Assembly: GCF_900100435.1 (NCBI RefSeq)
Contig: NZ_FNEX01000003.1
Location: forward strand, 62,001 to 126,000
Source: Pedobacter sp. ok626
GTDB lineage: Bacteria > Bacteroidota > Bacteroidia > Sphingobacteriales > Sphingobacteriaceae
Length of the DNA: 64,000 bases
Reading direction: 5' to 3'
Numbering within the stretch: the stretch's first letter is position 1; each line of letters opens with the position of its first letter. Under the pieces are notes generated by a model, which was not told the origin of the DNA, did no database searches, and saw nothing but the letters and a program-made list of their open reading frames with translations. Made by a program: the position numbers and the translations under genes. Positions 17,424 through 28,000 of the stretch are shown in pieces.

Positions 17424-18296
17424 TTAAAAAGTCAACCAGTTTAATTTCCAAAGATGGCTAAACAGCTCAATTTGCATATAATCTTTCACCCCCTCATAGT
17501 TGTTCACCTCATAATCAAGGATCATATTATCTATCAGCTCTATTTCGTACGCAAACCTTGTAGCCTGAAAACTATTTGATTGGTTCTCCACTACATTCCT
17601 GACAGCTTTAGAGAGATTTTGTAAATTCCGGATACGACTATCAGAACGATAGTTTCCCGCCTGTTTGCGCAAAGTCTCTATTTGTGATAGCAGATTTAGC
17701 TCATCAAAATCTTCAAAATCCGGATTTGCAACGCCAGTCATTCCTCCTTTGTCATAATACCATTTTGAGTGTCCCGTGAGTATCGAAACTTTTGGAAACG
17801 TAGAGTTGGAAACAAGTGTCTGATTTGAGGTATGGTTGTACAGATCCTGTTGCTCGTGAAATACCGGTGCGGCATACACCACCAGCGCATCTCCTGCCAT
17901 TTCTTTTTCAAGTAATTCAAGAGATACCTGCTGATGTGGGGTAACTTCAAAATACCAGTGAGCACCGTTTATATGAGGTCTGAGTTTTATTTTCGATCTT
18001 GAAGAATACTCTGAACGCTTGGCCTGTATAAAAAGGTTCAGGTTAAAATCAGGCAATAGTTTCTTAGGCTTCGTACTACTCCAAATGTAATGGAAGTTAT
18101 GAGCCCTAAGTACCGAACCACCAAGCGGAGCGTTAAAGCCATGCAGCTTCCATAAATAGTCATGTACGCATAATAATGCCCTATCTACACCAATTGTTTT
18201 CTCGAAAACCTGTCCCGGTTCCCATAAAAGATGGCTTCCTCTTTCAAGCTGGTTGAATAATGGGCCTCTAAATTCACTCTCTTCAAATTCTGTCAT
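17424..18296 (-). CDS. Nuclease-like third gene of the Gabija-like operon
   Basis: A 290-residue protein I cannot assign to a named family. It has a segment that fits the PD-(D/E)XK nuclease core: Pro82-Asp83, then a hydrophobic strand, then Gln91-Ala92-Lys93 (LLPDFNLNLFIQAKR). A conserved-looking HWYFEV strand follows. The start is 13 bases from the helicase stop, so it belongs to the operon 22064-17424. It may be an added effector or specificity subunit. Function is inferred only from motif and context. Confidence 0.6.
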   Translation of the reverse strand: MTEFEESEFRGPLFNQLERGSHLLWEPGQVFEKTIGVDRALLCVHDYLWKLHGFNAPLGGSVLRAHNFHYIWSSTKPKKLLPDFNLNLFIQAKRSEYSSRSKIKLRPHINGAHWYFEVTPHQQVSLELLEKEMAGDALVVYAAPVFHEQQDLYNHTSNQTLVSNSTFPKVSILTGHSKWYYDKGGMTGVANPDFEDFDELNLLSQIETLRKQAGNYRSDSRIRNLQNLSKAVRNVVENQSNSFQATRFAYEIELIDNMILDYEVNNYEGVKDYMQIELFSHLWKLNWLTF

Positions 18297-18309
18297 ATAA
18301 TGATAAAGA

Positions 18310-20136
18310 TTAAAACGGATTCAACTCTTCTTCCTTTATTATTCTGATTCCGTCGCCGAACTTCTCTTTGAGTTCATTATCTGTTATTGAATCCGGGAAA
18401 GCCATTGCTAAAAGATGTCTAGGCCGAGATAAAGCCACATATATTAATCTTTTAGTCTCGTCAGGAAAAGTGTTGTTAATATTGGATATGTTGTCAAATA
18501 TGATATTATCCTTATGCTTTCTTTCATTGAAAAAAACAAGAATTGAATCCAAAGTTTGCCCCTTTACTTGATGTATTGTAGTTATAGGGATATTGAAGGC
18601 AGAAAAAGACTTTTTAAAATGTTGGCTAACACTTTCAGAAAGTGTAGATTTTTCTAAATATTTTGATTTTCTATTTCTTAAATCAAAATCAACATCATAA
18701 CTAAGTTCTAATTTATTCTTTAAAAATTCCTGAGTTTCAGTCGTCCAATCTTGAATTGTTTTACTAAATCCCGGTAATTCATCTAAAATAGTAATCATTA
18801 GGGAATTAAAGTACGGATCTAAACTCTTTTCTTTCTCAATTTCTTTCAATCCATGATATTCAGTTGTATCTGAATGAATGAGTGGAATACAAATTGTCCT
18901 AATTTCTTTTATTGCATTTTTAATATCACCACTCATGTAAAGATTTTTAGCATAAATAATTGTTTTTGGCAAATCAATTCCCCAAGGTCTCTGTTCTGTC
19001 TTTTTTCCCAACAATGAATCTTTCAAGGTATTTCCTCGGACAACAATACAGCTGCTAATGTATTTTCTCATTGCACAACAATCGTCATAATGTTTAATAA
19101 TTAATTGATGATTGGCGCTAGAATATTTGTAAACTAAAATTGACTCTTTAAGATCTTCACAACCTACACTGTTAATTCTTGTATCACCTGGTCGTCTTAC
19201 TTTTGAGAAAACATCAATTATGCTTTGAGATGAACGTCGATTATCCGTCATATCATACGATTGCCAAGTCTGGTCTTTTTCATATTTCCTTAAAAATTCA
19301 GTTGGTTTTGCATCTCTCCACTCATATAGGCTTTGATAAGGATCTCCAATCAATTCAATATTGTTTAAACCTTGCTTTACTAATTCTTCAAATATGGCAT
19401 GGTGCATTAACGAATTGTCTTGTGCTTCATCTATTATGATAAATGGAAATCTTAAGCTAAGCCATTCGCAAATTTTAGGATTATTTTTTAACAAGTGAAG
19501 AGCAATGAAAGCAGAATCTCCAGTTGATATAAGTCCTTTTCGAAATTGAGTATTCTTGATTAATTTACAATAATTTTCAAAGTTAGTTTTGTCAACTTTT
19601 TCAGGTGATGGTTGATTTCCATTAATAGAAAAAGTTCCATTTGGCTCGATTCTTATTTCACTTGGCGGATATAGATGAAAAACACTTCTATTATTTTTTG
19701 CTTTATATTCGGTGTTATTCAGAGGTCTTACTAATCCATCAAGTGTTTTTCCATTTTTCACATAGGTAGTCTTCCACATATCATCCAAGATGGTCGTATG
19801 GTCAAGTATCTTCGGCCTATTAAAATCACGATTGAGTAAATTATAAAACGGAAGTGTAATATACTTATTTATAAAACTATCTATTGTCGATACATGGTTA
19901 GGAAACTGAAGTGATTTACCACTCAACCTTCTGTATGCTTCATTAATTTCGTCTTTTGCAGAGTTAGTAAATGACAAACAAGCTACCCCAGAATGACCTC
20001 CGATTTCTTTTGAAATCTCTAGATTTAATATCTTCTTTGCGATAGTTGTTGTTTTTCCACTACCAGGACAGGCATTTAAAATAACTTTCCCTCTAGCTTG
20101 TAAATAAGCTAGTCTTTCCTCATTTTCAAAATACAT
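18310..20136 (-). CDS. UvrD-like superfamily 1 helicase, GajB-like
   Basis: A 608-residue UvrD/REP helicase. Visible motifs: Walker A ACPGSGKTT (residues 22-30), motif II FIIIDEAQDNS, motif III IGDPYQSLYEW, motif IV region MTDNRRSSQ, motif V TTIHQVKGQTLDSILVFF and motif VI RLIYVALSRPRHLLAM. The size and the immediate upstream OLD-family gene (the stop and start meet at 20136) match GajB of the Gabija defence system, in which GajB senses DNA ends and stimulates GajA nicking. Confidence 0.85.
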   Translation of the reverse strand: MYFENEERLAYLQARGKVILNACPGSGKTTTIAKKILNLEISKEIGGHSGVACLSFTNSAKDEINEAYRRLSGKSLQFPNHVSTIDSFINKYITLPFYNLLNRDFNRPKILDHTTILDDMWKTTYVKNGKTLDGLVRPLNNTEYKAKNNRSVFHLYPPSEIRIEPNGTFSINGNQPSPEKVDKTNFENYCKLIKNTQFRKGLISTGDSAFIALHLLKNNPKICEWLSLRFPFIIIDEAQDNSLMHHAIFEELVKQGLNNIELIGDPYQSLYEWRDAKPTEFLRKYEKDQTWQSYDMTDNRRSSQSIIDVFSKVRRPGDTRINSVGCEDLKESILVYKYSSANHQLIIKHYDDCCAMRKYISSCIVVRGNTLKDSLLGKKTEQRPWGIDLPKTIIYAKNLYMSGDIKNAIKEIRTICIPLIHSDTTEYHGLKEIEKEKSLDPYFNSLMITILDELPGFSKTIQDWTTETQEFLKNKLELSYDVDFDLRNRKSKYLEKSTLSESVSQHFKKSFSAFNIPITTIHQVKGQTLDSILVFFNERKHKDNIIFDNISNINNTFPDETKRLIYVALSRPRHLLAMAFPDSITDNELKEKFGDGIRIIKEEELNPF

Positions 20137-22064
20137 TACAAACCGTTTTTTAAATGAATTAGGGCATTCAATATATATATTGGAACGATAAATGATGCTT
20201 TTGCATCTTCCAAATTATCAAGTAAATGAATCGAAAAGTCTTGTGCAAATTCAGCTTTTGCAGGTAATGTTTTCCATAAAAGGATCGCGACTTTTCTTCT
20301 TTCCTCATCTGACATCAGATCATCTGTAAATGTTGACATATACGCAACAATTTTATTGACTTTATCACCTTCTATTATATCAAGATATTTTACTAAAAAA
20401 TTGTCCTTAAAAATCTTTCTGTCAATACTCACATTATGCAATGCTATTTCATATTCTAAGGTTTTAAATGACTCAAAAATCTTTATATTATCGGCATTGT
20501 TTTTAACAGAATTCAAATTCTTAATTCTTGATACAGCATTACCTTTCTGGATACAATCATTTAATGAATCCAAAACCTTTGTATCGCTTACCAAATTGTT
20601 GAAGCTATACTCAGTTTTTTTTGATTCTGTAAATCTGTCATCATCTGTAATGATGGAAATTGGCTTGTTAATTCGTTTTAATATATTAGAATGGTTGAAA
20701 AGATACAGAAAAGGGTAAAATGAAGTTCCCTTTACGTTAACAATTTCGGTTCTGTAATCTTCAAGTTTATAGTCCTCTAAAAGAGTAAATGCTGAAATCA
20801 AGAGTTCTTCTGATATTCCTTCAATAAATAAAATTGATTTTGCAAATAGAAGCTGAGATTTGGTTACATCAATATACCTTTGAAGTTTCTTCATACTATT
20901 TCCAAAATCTGCATCTAACAATTCTTTATTTTTGGTAGTGTCTTCAATTATCTTTTCAGATTCCCTATTTTGAAATTGTTCATCAAGTTTTGTTGCTTTT
21001 CCACAATCTAATAATATGAGATTTTTTAGAGGAACTTTCGAGGTTAGTGTTGGTGAATGAGTAGTTATAAATAATTGACTATTTTCGGTAGCGTTCGCAT
21101 TATTTAGGAAGTTATAAAGACTTAGTTGCAATTGTGGATGAAGGTGAGATTCTGGTTCTTCAATCAATAATGCAAAATGTGGTAGACCATTATCTTTAAT
21201 CTGTTCTTTTATATCACCTAGGACAACTGCAATATAAATTAGATTGTTTAATCCTAAACTGTTTTGCCATAAGTGGAAACCCTCATCAACCAAAGTGTTC
21301 CTATCATGTGGAAGATAAGGTTTGATCGCATTGACTATATATTCTGTTTTTGCTTCCTCAATTCTGACACCAATTCTATTGTCAATTACTTTTTTAAAAA
21401 TACTCTCGAGATTAGTGTTAACGCCATCTCGGGTATTTTTAACCTCATCACGATCTAACAATTGTGAATTTGCATCTTTTATTATTTGTTCTATTTGTGA
21501 TTCAGACTTTTCTCTCTTTACAAATCGTCTTATAACTTTCCCTAAAATGTTATTCCTGGTACTCAGTAGATCTTTAGTACTATCTCTTAATGCTCCTAAA
21601 TAATAGTGTTGAAATAGCTCAAACGTTTTATAATCGGCTTTTTGACCGTCGATATTTCCAGTATTGTATGTAAAATGTGGGTATTTTCCGTCTTTATCTT
21701 CATAAGAAATTATGATTTTAGCATAATCTTCTTCAATCTTATTGGGGTCAATCACCATATATTCATAAAAAGCCCCTTTTTGTGCAGTTGATAATCCTTT
21801 GAAAATATATGTAATAGTTATTAGTGCAGACTTTTGAATGATTTTACTCCCACCATTATCTATAGATTTTTGATGAAAATCATCAAATGAAACGGAAAGT
21901 TCCCTAATTGGTTCGCCAATATTATATAGTAAACGTATGGCATCAATGATTGCGGATTTACCGCATCCATTTTCACCGATAATTATGTTCAGTTTTGCAT
22001 CGAAAGCTGTTTCAATCACTTCGATACCTTTATAATTTTCAATTTTTATATATGCTAAATGCAT
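20136..22064 (-). CDS. OLD-family ATPase-TOPRIM endonuclease, GajA-like
   Basis: A 642-residue protein with an N-terminal SMC-like ATPase (Walker A GENGCGKS, residues 30-37; Walker B FALLIEEPESHLHP; H-loop ITTHSP) and a C-terminal TOPRIM nuclease domain (ILFIEGISEELL with the catalytic Glu, then IITDDD). This is the OLD class 2/GajA arrangement. With the adjacent UvrD helicase it forms a Gabija-like antiphage pair. The two adjoin at base 20136. OLD/UvrD pairs other than Gabija exist, so 'Gabija-like' is a family-level call. Confidence 0.85.
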   Translation of the reverse strand: MHLAYIKIENYKGIEVIETAFDAKLNIIIGENGCGKSAIIDAIRLLYNIGEPIRELSVSFDDFHQKSIDNGGSKIIQKSALITITYIFKGLSTAQKGAFYEYMVIDPNKIEEDYAKIIISYEDKDGKYPHFTYNTGNIDGQKADYKTFELFQHYYLGALRDSTKDLLSTRNNILGKVIRRFVKREKSESQIEQIIKDANSQLLDRDEVKNTRDGVNTNLESIFKKVIDNRIGVRIEEAKTEYIVNAIKPYLPHDRNTLVDEGFHLWQNSLGLNNLIYIAVVLGDIKEQIKDNGLPHFALLIEEPESHLHPQLQLSLYNFLNNANATENSQLFITTHSPTLTSKVPLKNLILLDCGKATKLDEQFQNRESEKIIEDTTKNKELLDADFGNSMKKLQRYIDVTKSQLLFAKSILFIEGISEELLISAFTLLEDYKLEDYRTEIVNVKGTSFYPFLYLFNHSNILKRINKPISIITDDDRFTESKKTEYSFNNLVSDTKVLDSLNDCIQKGNAVSRIKNLNSVKNNADNIKIFESFKTLEYEIALHNVSIDRKIFKDNFLVKYLDIIEGDKVNKIVAYMSTFTDDLMSDEERRKVAILLWKTLPAKAEFAQDFSIHLLDNLEDAKASFIVPIYILNALIHLKNGL

Positions 22065-22601
22065 TTGCGTTAATTTAGTTTTATATTAAGAGAGTAGCTG
22101 GAGTCTAATAATATCCCAATTAAATGAGAAAGTAATTCCAAATTAACTGAAATATCGATAGTATTTTAAGTCCTAGGCTAATTTAAATTAAAAAACTATC
22201 TCATTAAACTAAAATATTTAAACAAATCTAAGATCTATTGTTTTTTTTTAAAAAAATATGCAACGCAGAAACTGAATATTACTAGAAGCTAACAAGTTAG
22301 AATATCTGAGGCACAATCTAGATACATAACCTGATCATAACTATTTTTTATAAATATCTTTCTCTTGGTTTCTCTAATCATCTCAATATTAAGACAGAGT
22401 TTTAGCTTCAGCAACCGAGTATCTACCAATCTTAAAAAACTCACCTTAGTATAACTTAGTCCACTCCATTTGAGGTAAGAACCTCAACCAACTCGCGGGT
22501 CTCATCAATCTTACTCATCTTTAATATGTTGAACAAAATAAGGCAGAAAAACAAAAATACAATGGTTTGAATAATTAAAATCGCACTATGTACCACATCA
22601 G
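22065..22601. other. 537-base AT-rich gap without a recognisable gene
   Basis: This stretch lies upstream of the GajA-like gene and downstream of the MazG-like gene. It is very AT-rich, with a T9-A7 tract near 22240-22256. I see no credible reading frame, hairpin terminator or repeat in it. It presumably contains the promoter of the minus-strand Gabija-like operon. Confidence 0.5.
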
Positions 22602-22934
22602 TTATTTTAACTCATCGTACTTCCTGGCAGTACCCCTCGCCTTTTCAACCGGGTACTTTTCCCCATTCCTTTTGATTTTGTTCAACACAATCTCATTAAT
22701 ATCAAAATTATATTTTTCGGCAAGTAAGATGGCGTAAGCCAACACATCGGCTAATTCTTCTTTGATTTTCTCTTGGTCGGCATCTTCTGCCTTTTTCCAA
22801 AGAAAAAGCTCATTTAGCTCAGCTGCTTCTATAGATAAAGCGAGAGCCAAGTCTTTGGGATTGTGAAACTGCTCCCATTCACGTTCGTTCCTGAATTTAA
22901 TTAAGGCTTCTTGTAGTTCTTTCCAGTTGCTCAT
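22602..22934 (-). CDS. MazG-like nucleotide pyrophosphohydrolase
   Basis: A 110-residue all-alpha NTP pyrophosphatase. The metal-binding motif pairs are visible: Glu36-x-x-Glu39 in SIEAAELNE and Glu60-x-x-Asp63 in EELADVLAY. Length and layout match the short MazG-like/RS21-C6 enzymes that hydrolyse (often modified) dNTPs. The start is ten bases downstream of the HNH gene stop, so the two form an operon. In this setting a defence role by nucleotide depletion or by clearing modified nucleotides is possible but not shown. Confidence 0.85.
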   Translation of the reverse strand: MSNWKELQEALIKFRNEREWEQFHNPKDLALALSIEAAELNELFLWKKAEDADQEKIKEELADVLAYAILLAEKYNFDINEIVLNKIKRNGEKYPVEKARGTARKYDELK

Positions 22935-22944
22935 CAGGATAAAG

Positions 22945-23955
22945 TTATTGAAATTTATTCTCTTTTAGGTGCCATTCAAAGTATCCCTTTGTCTGATCAT
23001 TATAATGAGTGCAGCTATTGCCCCTTAATGATTCTTTCAAGCTTTCGATGGTTGCCGTAGTATACTTCTGATTAATGCTGACGACCTTCCCCTCTTTAAC
23101 ACCAATGTATCCTTGTTCATACAGTTCGTCGCAGCCCAATTTACACATGGGCATAACGATATCAAGGTTTGTCCGTTCTGCATGGTTTGATTTTGATCGT
23201 TTTTTGATATGTGCAACAACCAGCAAAGAAACCGGGTATTCTTTATTGCAGATTCCGCATACTGCATATATTCCATTACTAAACAACCATTCTTTTAAAA
23301 TCTTTTGTTCCTTGCGTGCTTTTGTGACTTGATTTCGGTCGGTGCTATCCAACTTGTTTAGCTTGGCTATTGCAGCATCTCTGTTGCCGGTAAGTGTGTC
23401 ATCAAAATAGGTTTCACTTTCCAGATCAGCAAAAACAGAGAATACATATTCACTTTGCACGTCACTGAGTACCCGGAAGCCCTGGATATTGTTTTTTGGA
23501 TCGTAAAACTGATTTTTCAGGAGATCACCTTTTGGAATAACTGCATTTAAACTGGCGTAGGGTATATTTTGAGGCATTACTTCATCTATAAAATAAAGGT
23601 AATCCCATGTAATATCAGCTTCTTTATAGCCCCACAAAAATATAGCAAGTTCGGCATTGCGGAATTTTGTAGTAACAGTAGCGGATGCATACACTTCCTT
23701 ATCCCTGGCAAACATTGCAACATCCCCTTTCGTAATTCTGTTCCAATCGTTCACCTTCGTAGATCTGCCTTTGGCGTCTCTGTCTACTCCCCAGATCTTA
23801 AATTCCCCCGATGGATATATCCCTCTTAATTCTGCTTCCTGCTCTGGATTGACATATTTGACTATACTATCTATACTTATGGAATTAACAACAGTATTTT
23901 CATAATTTATTCTGGAAGCTTTATCGGATGCTGGCTGTAAAATTACTCTGTTCAT
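22945..23955 (-). CDS. HNH endonuclease with an N-terminal EVE/PUA-like region
   Basis: A 336-residue protein. The C-terminal third is an HNH nuclease: CGICNKEYPVSLLVVAHIKKRS ... NIVMPMC-like DIVMPMCKLGCDELYEQGYI. The N-terminal ~150 residues (FKIWGV...ITKGDVAMFARDKEVYASATV...FLWGYKE) resemble the small beta-barrel of EVE/ASCH-type domains, which in other systems recognise modified bases. That part is a judgement by eye. A type IV restriction-like function is a reasonable inference. It precedes the MazG-like gene. Confidence 0.75.
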   Translation of the reverse strand: MNRVILQPASDKASRINYENTVVNSISIDSIVKYVNPEQEAELRGIYPSGEFKIWGVDRDAKGRSTKVNDWNRITKGDVAMFARDKEVYASATVTTKFRNAELAIFLWGYKEADITWDYLYFIDEVMPQNIPYASLNAVIPKGDLLKNQFYDPKNNIQGFRVLSDVQSEYVFSVFADLESETYFDDTLTGNRDAAIAKLNKLDSTDRNQVTKARKEQKILKEWLFSNGIYAVCGICNKEYPVSLLVVAHIKKRSKSNHAERTNLDIVMPMCKLGCDELYEQGYIGVKEGKVVSINQKYTTATIESLKESLRGNSCTHYNDQTKGYFEWHLKENKFQ

Positions 23956-24154
23956 TTAGCGTCTAATTATTATTGGAATACCATACAAATAGCTTCGTAT
24001 TTTCCAATATTTTGAGTTAAATGTATAAAAAATTAAGTTTATGATCAGAATTTTGAAACAAAAACAACGGAGAAGTACTGTCTGCATAATTAACTATCTT
24101 TCCGGAGCCAATCTTCAACTCATATGTGAATGAATATCTAAAATCAACCGATCA

Positions 24155-24990
24155 ATGAATAGTTTTACACTGGAGTTATTACTTCATATTAGTAGGAATA
24201 GATTCTGCATCTGGTTTATTTTTTAAAGATAATGTACTGTATGTGACAGGGGGACAATAGTTCTTATTTGTATGAATATGAACTCAAATCATTAGGTTTG
24301 AAGCGTTATCCCCTATGCGAAAAACCCGCTAAAAACATCGAGAAAAGGCTCAAGCCGGACTTTGAAGCTCTTGCATTTTATGCGAACTCATTTCATCTTT
24401 TCGGATCTGGTTCGACGGAAAATCGTACTAAAATGGTTCAGCTAAATGAAGATACTAAAGAAATAGTTTCCGTTTTGGATTTATCGGCGTTATATAAAAG
24501 GATGCAGGATTTATCTGGGTTAAATAACCAAACATTTAATATTGAAGGGGTTGTGCATACAGGAGATTCCTTGTATTTCTTTAACCGCGGAAATGGAAAC
24601 TTTGGAAAAAACATTGTTTTCACCTTACATGGCAAGCACTTAACCGGGAATTCCAAAATTACATTTACTGAATTAAAGCTTCCTGAAATTAGAGGTGTTT
24701 GTTCCAGTTTTACAGATGCCATTAAAGTAGAAGATAAATTTTAATTTTTAGCAGCAGCGGAAAACACAAATTCCACCTATAATGATGGTGAGGTTTTAGG
24801 TCGTATTATAGGCTGCATCGATATAAAAACGATGAAGGTAACCTTCACGAAAGAAATCTCAGGCCGGCATAAATTCGAGGGCCTGACTTTGCAATATAGC
24901 CGAGAAAATGAATTATCATTTTTGTTGTGTGAAGATAATGATAGCAATAAGTTGCAGGCAGATATTTACGTGTTGAAACTCAAACGTTGA
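24155..24990 (+). pseudogene. Multiply broken DUF6929-like beta-propeller gene
   Basis: The start (ATG 24155, MNSFTLELLLHI) is in one frame. SASGLFFKDNVLYVTG (about 24195-24250) is in a second. DNSSYLYEYELKSLG onward is in a third, after a GGGGG run at 24249-24253. An in-frame TAA at 24742-24744 then interrupts the same frame, which continues as FLAAAENTNSTYNDGEVLG to TGA at 24990. Joined up it gives one protein of the family I recall as DUF6929, with FGSGSTENRTKM as landmark. Three separate lesions make a sequencing artefact unlikely. Confidence 0.75.
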
Positions 24991-25046
24991 TTAATTCACT
25001 TTGCATTCAGCGCATCTATTTCAATATCGGAGATCTCCATCCTTTT

Positions 25047-28000
25047 CTAGATAAGATCATACTTGTATTTTTGCAATATTTCAACGGCCTGTCCTAATTT
25101 ATATGGTTTGGAACGATGCATCGATGTCACATTCTCAATATCTCTTTTGAATCCATTGAGGTAAAAAATATCATCATGATCATTTCCAATAAATTTCCTG
25201 GATAAAAAATCATCAAGAACTGATAAACACAAGTCTTCATCATGAGCCTTGGCTATCGAAAGCAATGCTTCTGTTGCCATCCTTATTGCTGAGGTTGTAG
25301 TGCGGTCATAAATACCCTTGCCTGTAAAACCTGAAATATGAGCATCAATAATATTCAAAAGTACTGGAATTGCATCTTTATTTGAATAGGATTCCCAAGA
25401 CTTACCATAGCCACTTATAAGTGGTTCACTTTCTACCAGCTTTTCTTGCATCTTTTGGTACACCAATTCGAAAGCAAGCTTGCTATTATTTCTCATGAGT
25501 ATCGAAATAATGGCTTTTTCTTCGATGCTTCCTTCTACGATCAAAATAGATTGGTTCTTTACAAGAAATAACTCCACTTGGGCGCCCTCTCCGTTTTTAT
25601 TCAATTGCTCAAGCAAAAAAAGGATAAAATGAGAATGTCGCTTGTCTAGACCAAATTCCAGTAGAAGCATCTTTAAAAGTGGGACGTCATTTTTGAAAAA
25701 GAGTTTAATTATTTGCCGAGGATAATAGTTGTTGCCAATGGTCAGCTCTGAAAAAATTTCTCGTTTGAGCCTGGCATCATAAATTGGAACTTCAAGACCT
25801 TTATCCCGTAAGTACTGATAAAGTAAAAATTGGCAAGAAACTGACAGGTTCTCATCGTCTAAAAGTGAAAGAATATGCTGGTGTAGCCTATCTCTTGGAA
25901 CTACTCCATCCATATAATCGAGATTTAACTTTTCATGGTCGGCACTGTCCCAAATCATCTTAAACAGCAAGTCAGGATTTAACGTCTTAAATTTGAAATG
26001 CTTCTGGAAACCTAAAATCAACCTAACGGTACGTTGACAAGTGAGTCTTTGATCATCAAGAGAATCATCATAGAAATCCATAGCTATTTGTTGGTTGTCC
26101 AGGCACCATGCTTCTATCTCTTGTTTTTGTTGATCGTTTACTACCACCCTGATTCTATCATTTGTGGGAAGATTATTTTGTATATCCTCCATACGGTCAA
26201 GTTCATTTCCCTCTAAAACTGTTAATAGATTATTCCTATTCAGACCTTTTCCGACTTTGTAGTCCTTGTGGATAATTTCCCTTAAAAACTGTTTTGAATA
26301 AGCATTTACTCTTTTACGTAAGGCGACTTTCTCATAGTAAAGCTTAGTGAAGATCTCCATCCTTTTATAAGAAAGTATTTGAACACCAAAATGGTCGTAG
26401 ATCTTTTCCATATCCGTTATAAGGCCCTGTTTGTCAAACTTCATATCAAAATCCGCTTGTTCCCGACTGAGATTAAATGCAATTTCATCTTCTCGCTCTG
26501 CCTTATCAAATAATACCTCAAAACGATAATTCGTTCTGTTTTCGGTAATTGATTGAAATAGAATACCTAGATCGATATCATCGTAGCTTGTAATGTTTCG
26601 TAGCGAGTTCAGAAATACTCCATCCAGCTCCCCACAATTATAGGCATTGATGATCATTTGTATAAGCCTATCATTTAGTATAGCCGCAACAAAATGAACC
26701 GCAATAGAACGTTGGGAAGTATGGACAAGTACCCGTTCTGCAATAGCTTCTTGTAGATGGCATACCTTAACAAGATTTACGAGCAGATCGTCTTCGAAAT
26801 GCCGGATTTTATCCCCCAAGACTGCATCGGTTATTAATTCCACCAACTTAACCTTGATATCACAGACATGGATTTTAAACACGGCAGTTATGTGAACATA
26901 AAACTCATTGACTTCCTTTTCCCTAAGTTCATAATTCTTATGCCTTTCAATGAGATACTGAAAAATCTGCATCAGCAGTAACGGATCTTTAACCTTACAA
27001 AAAAGATTGAATATCTTTTCTTTGGTAGAAACTAATGACCCATACTTAGAATGCTGATTCCATGGTTTTTCCTTAATTGCCTTGCTCAAAATATCTAGGA
27101 CATAATCTATGTATTGAGCAAGATTTGTTCCGTTTATACTGTCAAGTATTGGCCTGACAATTTCTCGTTGATCAAATTCCCTAAGCTCAGTAATTAAAAA
27201 AGTTGCAATCGCTGGCTTATCAGGACCCTGAACACCGAGAGCAAGCTTAAGAACATCCTCCATAAAATAAATCATTTCTCCAGGACTGGCGATAAATTCC
27301 ACTACCAGCTGTTTACAAACACTTTCCAGTCTTTCAGGAAACTTTTCAGTTAGCGACATTTCTCTGAGCAGCGAGGATGCGGACATTCTTGCTCTTACAT
27401 GCAAAGAAGAATCCTCAAGTTTATCAAAAAGATAATGTACATTCACTTCTGTATTGCCTAAGGTTGCAATGGCCGAAATGTTTGGGAGCCATAAACTTTG
27501 GTCTAAAGTAGTGCTATGGAATATAGTTTGAAGCGCACTGTTTTTGATGTTTTCGGGAATGCTACCTGGGTCAGCGGAAAATACTAGTTCAAGATCATAT
27601 TTTACCAGCCAATCTACTAGCTTTTTATACGTTAAACTATTGAAAGACATATTCAGCAGAAAAGAAATCACGTTATGCCAGCTTGGATGAACCTTTTGTA
27701 TATTGCTAGCTATACTGATCAATTCTATTATACTCTCAAAAGATAATAACGATAGGCTTCTGGCAGTCAAGTATTCTTGTATGTTTTTATGCTCAAAACT
27801 CCAGGTGCTGGAAGAACTCTGTTCCAAAAAGGGATTTTTTGAGCAATCCCTGCCATCACCAAGAATAACTCTTACCTCGTTTTCCTTGAGTTCTGAGCGT
27901 TGCATCATCTCAAAAGCAATCGCCAGCTCACTTGCAATTTGAAGTTGTTCCGCCTTACTAAACTTTATATCATTTCTGTTTTTATCGGTAAAGTCCTCTT

